From Aradus depressus (taxonomy: Eukaryota; Arthropoda; Insecta; Hemiptera; Aradidae): a stretch of DNA of 64,000 nt. This document shows positions 27,282 through 37,410 of this stretch, piece after piece. Where the stretch lies: NCBI GenBank assembly GCA_963662175.1, contig OY759215.1, positions 7,119,079 to 7,183,078 on the forward strand. The letters run 5' to 3'. The notes below the pieces were generated by a model. It made no database searches and was not told the DNA's origin. It saw only the letters and a list, made by a program, of their open reading frames with translations. The translations under genes and the position numbers were made by a program. Numbering within the stretch: position 1 is the first letter of the stretch; the number at the start of each line of letters is the position of its first letter.

Positions 27282-29895
27282 ATGGATGTGTCCAAATTGA
27301 TTATATTAGTGCAAAACTATCCAGAAATATTTAACATGCGCCAACTAGAATATTTCAACAGTAGCAGACGGGAAAATATATGGGAAGAGATCGGTGGACT
27401 GATGAAACAGAATGGTAAGTAACTTGAAGTAATAATAATTTTTAGTATTAGTAATAATTAATATTATGTACAATAATTTTTAGTTGTGTCCATTGATGGA
27501 TTGTCACTCTCACACTTATAACTTTCCTAACCCTGCACTGTAGGTAAAGAAAGTATTTTGATCCGTCAAAAAATTGAGAATGCCGTTTTCAATGGATTTA
27601 CACGTTTTAGGGTCCCCTGAGTCTTTGATTTCGACGAAATCGGCTATTCCAGTGGTTACAAATATAATCATTTTTAATTGAACATGTCAACATAACACTG
27701 TTCAATAATATTGCATTTAGATATTTAATAATTATTATTAATAGTAAACATTGAATCTTCTACATTTGTGCCAGGTACCATTTTTCTTAAAACATATGTA
27801 TATTTTATATAAAAAACCAAACAAAAATATTTTCTAAATATAACCATTACTGATGCAACTAGATTGAGTATGTAGCAGTCGCATATGTTCAAGCAATTTC
27901 GAATTCATTTACTTATGTTCATTTATTATAAGTTGTATAATTAAATATTTTTTAAGTAGCCTACACAGTTTTGTGACAAAACAAAATTATAACTAAGTTT
28001 TATAGTAATTTAAACACATTGTTTTCCAGCTTGAGATCGTTTCTGTTGCCACTTTACTGATCACAACTCAGAGTTGAAGTAATCTTTAAATATGTTTCGG
28101 ACCTCTATAGCTTCGCAACCAGACAAACCACCTGTGCCTTTTAATGGAGCAAGTGACTTAGCATCTGAAACTGTAGTTTCTAAGTCTTTTTCAGTCCAGT
28201 AACATGAGTCCGTCTTTAAATAATTATGCAAACAACAGGCTGTTAAAACCACAGAGATCAGGTGCTCCTGAGAAAGGGACAGTTTCTTTTCAAAAATACG
28301 AAACCTTCTCACCAAAATTCCAAATGCATTTTCAACTACATTTCTTGCACGACTTATGCGGTAGTTGCAAATTTTTTCTTCTATCTTGCCATGTACATCT
28401 TCTTTTGAGTATGGGCGCATGATATTTGTACGAAGAGGAAAAGCTTCGTCACCAATAATCACATGAGGAAGATAAATATTAGTACCAGGTAATACCTTTG
28501 AAGGCGGAAGGTTTAGTGAACCATTTTCCAGCCTTTTTCCCAATTCAGAAGAATTGAAAATACTTGAATCGGAGTTTTTTCCATAACCACCAACATCTAC
28601 AAAAATGAACTTTTTATCTGCGTCCACCAATGCTAATAATACGATGCTAAAGCACTTTTTATAGCAGAAGTAATCAGCTCCACTGTTATGAGGTGCTTCT
28701 ATGATGACATGTTTCCCGTCCAAAGCACCAACAGCGTTCGGGAAGTTCCATTTCGTACACAACCCTCTTTCAATATCTTTCCACATCTCCTCTGTAGGTT
28801 GGGGCATCGCGGATGGTTGTAAGCACTTCCATATTGCCTTGCAAGTTGAATGAACAATTTCTCTTACTGTTGTTAGACCCATTTTGAAAGAGAATGCCAT
28901 GGAGCGGTAAGACATTCCAGTTGCAAGAAACCTAAAAAAAATTAATTAATTCTATGAAACGGTATTATTAAACACATTGTAGGCCCTATTTATTTATAAG
29001 CACGAGATAACTTTAACTTTTGTTTGTTTTGAAGATTGTGTTAATTCAGTAGACAATGTAAACGTATCGTGTTTCAGGTACTGAATGCAAGGATCGTTGG
29101 GCAAAAGTTCGAGACAATCATCGAAAAGCACTCCAACGCCGGAGAACCAAAAGTGGCCAAGCTGCGAAAAATTGCAAACCACCGAAGTTTGAGCAAGAAT
29201 TAGCCTTCCTGGTACCATATCTTGCCGATGGCGATAATCGTCAATCAAACTTTACAGCTGCTGTCGATCAAGATGAAGAAGACCAACATTATGAAGAGGA
29301 AGATAATAATTCCGAAATGCCAGAGTCGCCTAATATTTCCTTGCCAGTTCCAAGCCATCTAACGATAACTTCGCAGGATTCGCTCTCCACCTATCCTCCG
29401 TCATCCACGGCATCGTCGCGTAGTTGGTCGAAGAAAGAGCTCATTTCCAACCCGAAAAAAAGGAATAGGGCTGGAAATGCCCCTGCAAAAACTGCAGCAA
29501 CTGTGTTGGAGGACTATTTGGCAAGAAAAAGGCTGCAACCTACCGAAGAAGACTCTTTAGCAGCCTTCTTTACAACAATGGGAAAAACTGTCAAAAATTT
29601 TCCTCTTCGTGACCAGATTGATATAAAAAGAAAAATTGTTAAACTGGTTTCAGACAAAGAAATGGACATTGCACTTAGAGTGGGGGAACCACCAACGTCT
29701 GTATTACACAACATGGATACAGTTTCAAGACAGTCACATTTTTTTTCGCAAGCTCCACCTCAACCAGAAAACACTGGCCTTGTTTTACCAAAATACAATG
29801 AAACTCCTCAACGACCTACACCACAACCAAATGCTGACGAGGCAACACTTAGCAGCTACAGCGCTTGGGGGTGGAGGGACGAAACTGATGCATGA
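27282..29895 (+). CDS. Harbinger MADF/Myb-like DNA-binding partner protein
   Basis: Two exons, 27282-27414 and 29078-29895 (donor AATG|GTAAGT, acceptor GTGTTTCAG), give 316 residues. Residues 1-90 form a MADF domain: KLIILVQNYPEIFNMRQLEY, RRENIWEEIGGLM, then TECKDRWAKVRDNHRKALQR with the expected tryptophans. Next come an acidic stretch (DQDEEDQHYEEEDNN), a Ser/Pro-rich linker, a basic patch (KKRNR) and a BESS-like C-terminal block (DSLAAFFTTMGKTVKNFPL, DIKRKI). In PIF/Harbinger elements this protein binds the ends and carries the transposase to the nucleus. Its intron contains the antisense transposase exon. A short poly(A) signal (CAATAAA) follows the stop. Confidence 0.88.
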
Positions 29896-30622
29896 GATTT
29901 CAATAAAAAGTAAATTTAAAAAAAAAAAAATTTATATTGCCACATTGTTTTTTTTTTTTTTTTTTTCTAAATATAAATTTTATAACATTGAAGCTGCGCC
30001 GTTATTTATTCATTTATTTTATACATTCCCCTATAGTAAAGTCAAATTAGCAAAATATCATTTAGTGAATTGGAAAATAAATTGGTGTTAGCCTATATGT
30101 TTGGTACTAATGTTTGGTACTATTTCATTATGTGTACAGGTTTTAAAATTGTGCTAAACCTGGAAAACTTTATACATTGTTTGGCATATAAAACCCGTCT
30201 GGTCTTCAAAATGTTTATACAGAATACATAGTAGGTTTAGAGTATTACAAAAAATAATATTAATAAAACGACCAATGAAATAATCACGTAGGAACTTACC
30301 GCAAACAAATCGCTAGCCTTTCCTTTGGTTCAACAGGACTTCGAAACTTAGTTTGTTTCCTGAAGATTTCATCTTTAATGAGGTCATAAAGGGATTCGAA
30401 CTTCTCCTGAGTCATTCGGAAGTATTGAAAGAATTTAGCATCATCTTCCATAAGGTCCGGAAACAAGGTATGAAATTCACCAAAAGTCAGTCTTTTTCTA
30501 TTGATTTGATGATTCCAAATTTTTTTTTTTTTTTTCGTTAGTATTTCTACCTCTTCTTCTACCAAAATTGCACTAACAACCAAACACTCGTCATCACTAT
30601 CCATTTTGACCTTGTTCACCAC
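28061..30622 (-). CDS. Harbinger (PIF/HARBI1-type) DDE transposase
   Basis: Two minus-strand exons, 30622-30300 and 28931-28061 (donor GCG|GTAAGT, acceptor TTTTTTTTAG), encode 397 residues from MVNKVK, or 391 from MDSDDE, which I prefer because the acidic start is typical. The N-terminal half has KEERLAICLRFLATG-like helix-turn-helix text (KERLAICLRFLATGMSYRSM). The DDE nuclease (DDE_Tnp_4) shows GALDGKHVIIEAP (first Asp), GYGKNSDSSIFNSSELGKRL, IGDEAFPLRTNIMRPY (second Asp) and RNVVENAFGILVRRFRIF (Glu). All three catalytic acids are present and no stop or frameshift is seen. Cuts DNA at the element's ends and inserts at TTA/TAA. Its intron contains the second exon of the MADF gene on the other strand. 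Confidence 0.9.
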
Positions 30623-31329
30623 ACGGTAGCTCAGTATACACTGCCATGTGCGGATGGCGGGAGTTTCCGTTTAGTACGCGCACCCACCTTTAAAAATGCC
30701 GTCCGTACCGTGCCGTACCGGCCGTCCGTGCCGTGCCGCCCTAGTGCGCGCTTAGCTTTATACAGCTAACAAAGCTCTTTTTAAGAATTAATTAGGCTTC
30801 CCTCATGGAAGTACATGGAAAAACATATTTTATTTTTTTTTTTTCCATGAAGCCAGTTTGGATAATTGAACGTTCGGATAATCGACGCTCTACTGTATTT
30901 AATTAAATATAAAATTTATTTTATTTGCTTATCACTGTACCAACACAGATCGCAGAAATATATTCTGACTCTGATAGTTAATTATGTAAATAAATTTCCA
31001 AGACCATAAAAGACAAGAAATTGCAGTGTAAAAGTGTTCAACGAACCTACGTCAGGTGGGTGCAAAGTTTGTTAAATGCAGTGAGGCCTGGTGATAAAGG
31101 GGAGGGGAGGATTTAATGAAATGGGTAACTAACTGTGTTAGTTGATGTCTGGTGACAGCTGAGATCCCGATCTGGGTGCAGTATTAAACAGCACACTTCT
31201 CAAAGTTGCATTGAGTTTGTACTTAGGTATGTGCAGCTGCGCAGGGCGGCAAAATAATAAGACAATTATAGCAATCTTCAATGTAACTAGTAAACAAATT
31301 TATATATGCATGGTAACTACATAAAAAAA

Positions 31330-31395
31330 AAAGTCGGCGAATCACCTGTACTTCCCCAGAACGAACTAATCAATTAACTTTTTGCTCTATTTGAT
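31330..31395 (+). mobile_element. 'GAATCACCGGC' element, 5' end fragment
   Basis: AAAAGTCGGCGAATCACC, GTACTTCCCCAGAACGAACT and AATCAATTAACTTTTTGCTC. The inner palindrome half is missing. Confidence 0.6.
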
Positions 31396-31687
31396 AAATT
31401 TTTCATGTGACATATAATAGAAACCCTTAAGACGCAATTTGTATTCAAAAAAGTTACCAATACATATCAAAAGATCAAATGACTAAAATTATATAAAATT
31501 TGAAAAATGAAATTCGCTGCTGTTCGGATAAATGATTTATTTGTTATCAAACGATGCTGCGCATGAAATTAATCAAAAATTAATAAAAAATGTTTCACCT
31601 TAATAAATAAACATAATAAAAAAATTAGCTTAATTACTTAGTGATTTCTTATTTTTAAAAAAAGTAATTTTTTGATTTCTGTAGATC

Positions 31688-31950
31688 AGATGTAGCACGC
31701 TAGCCTACTGAGATGAAAATCACGGGTTCGAAACCCGGCCGAAGCCTTTAAGTTTTTTTTAACTGGAAGGTATATTAGGTAAAACATTGATCATGCTGTC
31801 CTTCGGATGGGACGTCAGGTACTCGTTAAAGACCACTTATAACCTTAGGCAATTAAACCTGAGTAGGCAAAATTTAAGACCCCCAGAGTAGAGTTGGGCT
31901 CTATATCGGGTTCATGTTCAGTAGAGCGACGAAAGAGCGCTCTTGGGAAA
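31688..31950 (+). repeat. SINE family 1, diverged copy
   Basis: ATCACGGGTTCGAAACCCGG (B box), GTCCTTCGGATGGGACGTC, GGTACTCGTTAAAGACC, GGCAAAATTTAAGACCCCC and GACGAAAGAGCGCTCTTGG. It ends directly against the endonuclease fragment at 31950-32110. Confidence 0.75.
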
Positions 31951-32110
31951 AACTCTACATTCGCTAAACAAATCAACGATACGGGTCACATATTCAACGA
32001 AGCAACGAGAATAAGGTACCTTCATCTTTGTGAAAATATTTCTCGACTTACTGTAACACCTGGAAATCAATAGAGATAAACGACGAAACACCTCGAATTC
32101 TCACCCATTT
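31950..32110 (+). pseudogene. Second copy of the GIY-YIG-like endonuclease end
   Basis: NSTFAKQINDTGHIFNEATR and IRYLHLCENIS are about two thirds identical to the minus-strand copy at 26003-26210. Frame breaks follow at 32065. Confidence 0.5.
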
Positions 32111-32169
32111 TAACGTCACTAATTTTTTTCCCTGCATTTCGATAATATGTCATACAGCCCAGTATATAC

Positions 32170-32295
32170 TATCTATTCCAATGTTCTTTGATTACGATAA
32201 CTCCCGATAGAATAAATATATGAACTCTTAATTTTATATGAAGATTTTGAAATCCCTCAAAGCAAAAACTTAGGTAATTAATTTCCGCTGGGCTA
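32170..32295 (-). mobile_element. 'GAATCACCGGC' element fragment that seeds the minisatellite
   Basis: GATAACTCCCGATAGAATAA and GGTAATTAATTTCCGCTGG lead into ACATTCCTGGTGATTAACAG, equal in order to the family's terminal GTTAATTGATTAATTC, GGGGAAGTACATTGCC and GGTGATTCACC. The next 1.2 kb are tandem copies that include this terminal piece. Confidence 0.55.
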
Positions 32296-33479
32296 CATTC
32301 CTGGTGATTAACAGTCAACATGATCTAAATCTTTGTTTTTACCAGCTCCTCTCACATTCCTGGTGATTAACAGTCAACATGATCTAAATCTTTGTATTTA
32401 ACAGCTCCTCTCACATTCCTGGTGATTATCAGTCAACATGATCTAAATCTTTGTATTCACCAGCTCCTCTCATATTCCTGGTGATTACCAGTCAACAAGA
32501 TCTAAATCTTTGTTTTCACCAGCTCCTCTCATATTCCTGGTAATTACCAGTCAACAAGATCTAAATCTTTGTTTTTACCAGCTCCTCTCACATTCCTGGT
32601 GATTACCAGTCAACAAGATCTAAATCTTTGTATTCACCAGCTCCTCTCATATTCCTGGTGATTACCAGTCAACAAGATCTAAATCTTTGTATTCACCAGC
32701 TCCTCTCATATTCCTGGTGATTACCAGTCAACAAGATCTAAATCTTTGTATTCACCAGCTCCTCTCATATTCCTGGTGATTACCAGTCAACAAGATCTAA
32801 ATCTTTGTTTTTACCAGCTCCTCTCACATTCCTGGTGATTACCAGTCAACAAGATCTAAATCTTTGTTTTTACCTGCTCCTCTCATATTCCTGGTGATTA
32901 CCAGTCAACAAGATCTAAATCTTTGTATTCACCAGCTCCTCTCACATTCCTGGTGATTACCAGTCAACAAGATCTAAATCTTTGTTTTTACCAGCTCCTC
33001 TCACATTCCTGGTGATTACCAGTCAACAAGATCTAAATCTTTGTATTCACCAGCTCCTCTCACATTCCTGGTGATTACCAGTCAACAAGATCTAAATCTT
33101 TGTTTTTACCAGCTCCTCTCACATTCCTGGTGATTACCAGTCAACAAGATCTAAATCTTTGTATTCACCAGCTCCTCTCACATTCCTGGTGATTACCAGT
33201 CAACAAGATCTAAATCTTTGGTTTTACCAGCTCCTCTCACATTCCTGGTGATTACCAGTCAACAAGATCTAAATCTTTGTATTCACCAGCTCCTCTCATA
33301 TTCCTGGTGATTACCAGTCAACAAGATCTAAATCTTTGTATTCACCAGCTCCTCTCATATTCCTGGTGATTACCAGTCAACAAGATCTAAATCTTTGTTT
33401 TTACCAGCTCCTCTCACATTCCTGGTGATTACCAGTCAACAAGATCTAAATCTTTGTATTCACCAGCTCCTCTCACATT
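32293..33479 (+). repeat. 59-bp minisatellite, ~20 copies
   Basis: Contiguous 59-bp units: CATTCCTGGTGATTACCAGT, CAACAAGATCTAAATCTTTG, then TATTCACC or TTTTTACC, then AGCTCCTCT. Neighbouring units differ at only a few sites. Each unit has a CTGGT-GATT-ACCAG stem-loop and AGATCTAAATCT. The TATTCACC and TTTTTACC forms alternate in the second half, hinting at a 118-bp higher-order unit. There is no reading frame through it. The first copies (ATTAACAG, ATTATCAG) are the most divergent. Confidence 0.95.
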
Positions 33480-34129
33480 TTCACCTCGAAATTTAAGAAA
33501 CACATTCTCATAATGATATGAAAAACACATCAAGATCCAAATCCGAAAATCTGAATAAACTAAGCAATTTTTGTGGGTCATGGCAGCAAGTGATACACAT
33601 GCCTGCCATCTGCCCAAAAATTAAGGTATCGCAACGACATTTCGCCCTAGAGAAGCGAAAATTGTAATCTCTCTAAGAAGGGCCTATACCAGCTCAGGTC
33701 CCTAATATATAGTTCTCTTCATTTGATATATGACAGCTTTCATATGACATCTTAATCAATTGCCTCAAAGATTTTTTTTTTTTTTTTTCTGATTCTTTTT
33801 GTGATATCATTTTTTCGCTTATATATAGGAAACATTCTCCTGGCGGAGGCCTGTTCCATATTTCTGAAAAAAATCAAAAAACATCACTTTCTCCTTAAGA
33901 ACACTCAACATCAGCTCAATTAGCTTTGTTAATGAGAACATTAGACATTTTCGTCAAAGGATAAATACTGAGAGATCCGACTTCTTGTACAACCAATAAT
34001 GGAAAATTTTAATTCAATTTCAAAAAGATTGAAAAAAATTAAGTAAATAATCAAATGAATCTCGTGCAAAGTGCCGGTCACGAAAGGGGGGGAGACAAGA
34101 GCACCCCTCCAATCCATGGCTACGCCACA

Positions 34130-34620
34130 ACACTGATGGTTCCAGTTGTTGTAGTGTACTGCTGATATGTAGGTTACCTGAGGGAATGTGGGAAGTGTGA
34201 GACAGGGGGCAAGAGAAGCCGTGCGGGGCCGCGGGACTACTGACTGGGAGAGGAGGCAAGAAGTGGGCTGGAGAGACTGCGCAAAGCCAGCCCTGGCTCA
34301 ATACCAGGCCGGCGAGGGGCATTCAGTCCGCTCGCTAAGTCGGGCGCTACCAAGTCTCCATGTCGGCGCTCCAAAGTCCTCCTCACGTCGGGCCTCCCAA
34401 ATCGCCGGGGCTCACTCACAAACCCTCCTCATGTCGGCGCTCCAAAGTCCTCCACACGTCGGGCCTCCCAAATCGCCGGGGCTCACTCACAAACCCTCCT
34501 CATGTCGGCGCTCCAAAGTCCTCCTCACGTCGGGCCTCCCAAATCGCCGGGGCTCACTCACAAGCCCTCCTCATATGAGGAGGCATGAAAGCCCCGACGA
34601 GAACCTCCCTCCGCCCCCCT
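34130..34620. other. GC-rich island
   Basis: An abrupt ~490-bp GC-rich block in AT-rich DNA, containing GTGCGGGGCCGCGGGACTA, GCTCAATACCAGGCCGGCG and the 71-bp tandem repeats. Open frames on both strands reflect base composition. It could be the LTR or internal part of an unrecognised element. Confidence 0.5.
34357..34573 (+). repeat. 71-bp tandem repeat, 3 copies
   Basis: Unit: CATGTCGGCGCTCCAAAGTC, CTCCTCACGTCGGGCCTCCC, AAATCGCCGGGGCTCACTCA, CAAACCCTCCT. The three units differ by one or two bases. A single fourth unit lies 1.15 kb away at 35717-35790. Confidence 0.92.
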
Positions 34621-34984
34621 CTCCTACTATTGCCCCATGCCCTTCAGAAAAGATTTTATTAACTATGATACTCGACGTTGCACGCGAGAAGTCACTCTCT
34701 TTTATGCCACTTCGAGTTTCTTCTAACCTTTGTTTATATTCATGAAATTATAATAAATTCTATTGGTTGACAAGGTAACAAGACATTTTGCTAGTCAGAG
34801 TTAATCGGATCGGAAGATAATGAAAATCAGACAGCGCCGGCTACCACAGCCTATCATTAACATTGTAATTAACAACAGTAAACCCTAAAGAATTTTGTAG
34901 GTACGTTCTGTAAAATCTGGAAGTTTTCCATCCAAATGGGAGTCATCATAAATTCCTTTCTTTAAATAAGTAATACGGAGTCAT

Positions 34985-35143
34985 CAGTCCAACAATATAT
35001 TTATGGATAATGACTGCTGTCGAGCTAGACTCTGAGATCCTTCCGTAATTTCTTTATCCCCTTCTCTACTTTAAGATTCACCACCTGAGGATGTCAAATT
35101 GCCGAAACTAGTTGTGGTGTAAATAAAATATATTGTTGGACTG
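34985..35143 (+). mobile_element. 159-bp inverted-repeat element with hammerhead-like core
   Basis: Ends CAGTCCAACAATATATTT and AAATATATTGTTGGACTG are perfect inverted repeats. Near the right end, CACCAC-CTGAGGATGTC and GCCGAAACTAGTTGTGGTG place a CTGANGA and a GAAA at hammerhead spacing, with CACCAC/GTGGTG able to pair outside them. Confidence 0.55.
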
Positions 35144-35278
35144 TTAGATACCTTCGTATTAACTATTTAACAAGTAAGTTCTAGTTAGAAATAAATCCTA
35201 TCATTAATAGCACCCAGAAATATTGCGTTGGTGATCATAGACCACTACCAAACCACTGGTAATGAGGAAAATCATGGA

Positions 35279-35571
35279 CTACCAGAGCGCTCTTTCTTCA
35301 CTCCGGTGGACATGAGCCCGAGCATAGGTACTGTGGGAGTCCTAAATTTTGCCGACCCTAAATTTTTATTCACCTAGGGTCTTAAACGAGTACCTGACTT
35401 CGCGTAGACTCGGGACCATCGCTTAACGTCCCGTCCGAGGAACGGCGTTCTTAAGTTTATTTTACCTCCCAGATAAAATAAACTAAGGGCCTCGGCCGGG
35501 CTTCGAACCCACGATCTTGAGCTCAGAAGGTAAGCACGCATATCACTGAGCTACCGGCGCCCTCAAATTTA
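35279..35571 (-). repeat. SINE family 1, near full-length copy
   Basis: Plus-strand order CTACCAGAGCGCTCTTTC, CGGTGGACATGAGCCCGAG, GACTCGGGACCATCGC, TTAACGTCCCGTCCGAGG, CTCGGCCGGGCTTCGAACCC and CACTGAGCTACCGGCGCCCT. The 3' GACTCATGCCCGGGC end is missing. Confidence 0.9.
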
Positions 35572-35716
35572 TGTTGGTTCATTATTTTATTTCAGGAGAC
35601 TTACTATATGAGGCGACATATTTGATAATCATTATGACTTGTCCACTGCTCATTGAGACAGAATTATTACCAAACATGTTGACTCGTAAAATAAGTCTCT
35701 GCCAGTAAAATAAATC

Positions 35717-35790
35717 TTCATGTCGGCGCTCCTAGGTCCTCCTCACGGCGGGCCTCACAAATCGCCGGAGCTCACTCACAATCCTTCTTC
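35717..35790 (+). repeat. Isolated fourth copy of the 71-bp unit
   Basis: TTCATGTCGGCGCTCCTAGG, TCCTCCTCACGGCGGGCC and AAATCGCCGGAGCTCACTCA. It is separated from the array by a SINE and about 140 bp, so it was either split off or dispersed with a larger element. Confidence 0.85.
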
Positions 35791-36214
35791 AACTTTCCAA
35801 AACTTCTATGACTTGATATGTTGTGTAACCAAAAAGTAAAAAAAAATAATACTCCTTACTCAAGCCAGCAGATGTTATAAAATGTAATTTTCAAGTACTT
35901 TTACTTACATTGTGTTTGGATAATGTATTTTTATATTCAATAGCCTTAAGATGGCAACACTATAGGATGCTTAAAGGGAGAGTGAAGTTAGTTCTTCTGT
36001 TGTTGTTTAATAATGCCATGAGTTGTAATAATTAACACTTTATTTAATAAATGGGAATATAACTAAAACAGACTTTTTTTATTAAATAAAAAAACATAAA
36101 ACACATTGTATTCAAAGTAGAGGGCAGAACTCTATGGATGTTTCTGTTGTAATTTTCTCCAAAAAACACATATAAACAATTGGACAATTAGCAACATATT
36201 TCTGAATCTTTGGC

Positions 36215-36250
36215 TACATCACCTGAAGATGGCTCTCCTTTATAAAGCCT
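36215..36250 (+). other. Hammerhead-like CTGAAGA motif, incomplete
   Basis: CACCTGAAGATGGCTCTCC and TTTATAAAGCC could form the CTGANGA plus stem II, but no GAAA follows. It is weaker than the copies at 17369-17618, 34985-35143 and 61813-62024. Confidence 0.25.
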
Positions 36251-36488
36251 TATAAATTACTGGATGTCATGTCATATTCTCGTTAAAATGCATTATAGTT
36301 AATTATATTTAATGTACGTTTTATTATAGCTCTTTCATAGAGGTTAATGTAATATTATGGCAGAACAAAGAAATGACCTAAGGCTTTTTCATAATTAATT
36401 TTTGTCTTACAATATGTCTTTTGGCTGACCCTTTCGGAAAAATTCATTATGTTTCTGCTAATCTGTGATTGCTTTTGACCAGTTCATA

Positions 36489-36720
36489 TTAGCTGGGATG
36501 TCGGCTATTGTTCAGTAAGTACTAGCTGGGATGTCGGATATTGTTCAGTAAGTACTAGCTGGGATGTCGGCTATTGTTCAGTAAGTACTAGTTGGGTGCC
36601 GGCTGTTGTTCAGTAAGTACTAGTTGGGTGCCGGCTGTTGTTCAGTAAGTACTAGCTGGGGTGCCGGCTATTGTTCAGTAAGTACTAGCCGGGATGTCAG
36701 CTGTTGCCAAACAGATACCT
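36489..36720 (+). repeat. 33-bp tandem repeat, ~7 copies
   Basis: Unit TAGCTGGGATGTCGGCTATT plus GTTCAGTAAGTAC. The first three and last copies carry GGGATGTCGG; the middle ones carry GGGTGCCGG and are one base shorter. Confidence 0.92.
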
Positions 36721-37185
36721 GGACATGAATTAACCATTTTCCCATTGAGTATGTTTGTGCGTCTATGTATCGGAATATATCTGACCGGAATTTTGTGAGC
36801 CCTGAGTTACATGCAGCCAACCTATCTGCTATGTCAACATTTCTACATTATCTATATATACCTCCCACCACTCCGGGTGGCACCAGTATTGCTTAGTCTG
36901 TTCCATTTATCTTGTCTTACTTCATGTAAAGTATCTTGTCGTGTGTTCTAATTGAAAAATAAAACTTTTTAAAAAAGCTATCCTCGCATTTGTTTACTTA
37001 ACTCTCCTGTAACACAAAAACGATTGTAGTAATGAACTAGAAACTTGAGATGAAGATGTTCTACTTTACTTTTGATGATTTCCACTTTGAAAAGAATCCA
37101 TTTTTTAAAAAAAAAGTTTGTTGATTCACACAGAAACGCTTAGTTCCTATGAAAATATTGGTCCTTACAAAACATTCACGTCACA

Positions 37186-37410
37186 CAGACATTGGGAAAA
37201 AGGTTCAAAAAGGGCTTATTTTGGCAGCTGACTCATCTAGTTAATTGTAATTGCAATCAGAAAGTGCAAAAATCGTTAACTCATGTCAGACATTAAGAAA
37301 ATATCCAAAAAGGGCTTATTTTGGCAGCTGACTCATCTAGTTAATCGTAATTGCAGTGCAAAAATCGTTAATTCATGTCAGACATTGGGAAAATGTCGAA
37401 AAAATAAAAA
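37186..37410 (+). repeat. ~92-101-bp tandem repeat, 2.3 copies
   Basis: CAGACATTGGGAAAAAGGTT, CAAAAAGGGCTTATTTTGGC, AGCTGACTCATCTAGTTAAT and GTGCAAAAATCGTTAA recur at 37287 and, in part, at 37379. Copies differ by a 9-bp indel (AATCAGAAA). Confidence 0.9.

Larger units (their letters stand above)
26965..30757. mobile_element. PIF/Harbinger DNA transposon, apparently intact
   Basis: 3,793 bp. The ends AGCTAAGCGCGCACTAGG and CCTAGTGCGCGCTTAGCT (right end read on +: CCCTAGTGCGCGCTTAGCT) continue as GC-rich GGCACGGCACGGACGG, about 36 bp with one mismatch. Flanked by the superfamily's 3-bp target duplication TTA (26962-26964 and 30758-30760). Subterminal regions repeat GGTACGGCCGG-type words. Both expected genes are open: a transposase (-) and a MADF DNA-binding partner (+). 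The GC-rich ends contrast sharply with the AT-rich surroundings. Confidence 0.92.
26435..30895. mobile_element. pogo/Tigger-type relic, split by a Harbinger insertion
   Basis: The left end CAGTAGAGCGTCGATTATCC and the right end GGATAATCGACGCTCTACTG are perfect inverted repeats (~23 bp) flanked by TA (26433-26434 and 30896-30897), as in pogo/Tigger elements. A second GTTCGGATAATCGA lies just inside each end. Without the inserted Harbinger (26965-30757) only about 665 bp remain. Confidence 0.88.

Noticed and set aside
32293..33479. CRISPR-like array of 59-bp units
   Set aside because: The units are contiguous without unique spacers, and the setting is eukaryotic; it is a minisatellite.
34020..34745. 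Several open frames on both strands
   Set aside because: They are a by-product of high GC and the 71-bp repeats; they overlap one another, have no family match and no splice context.
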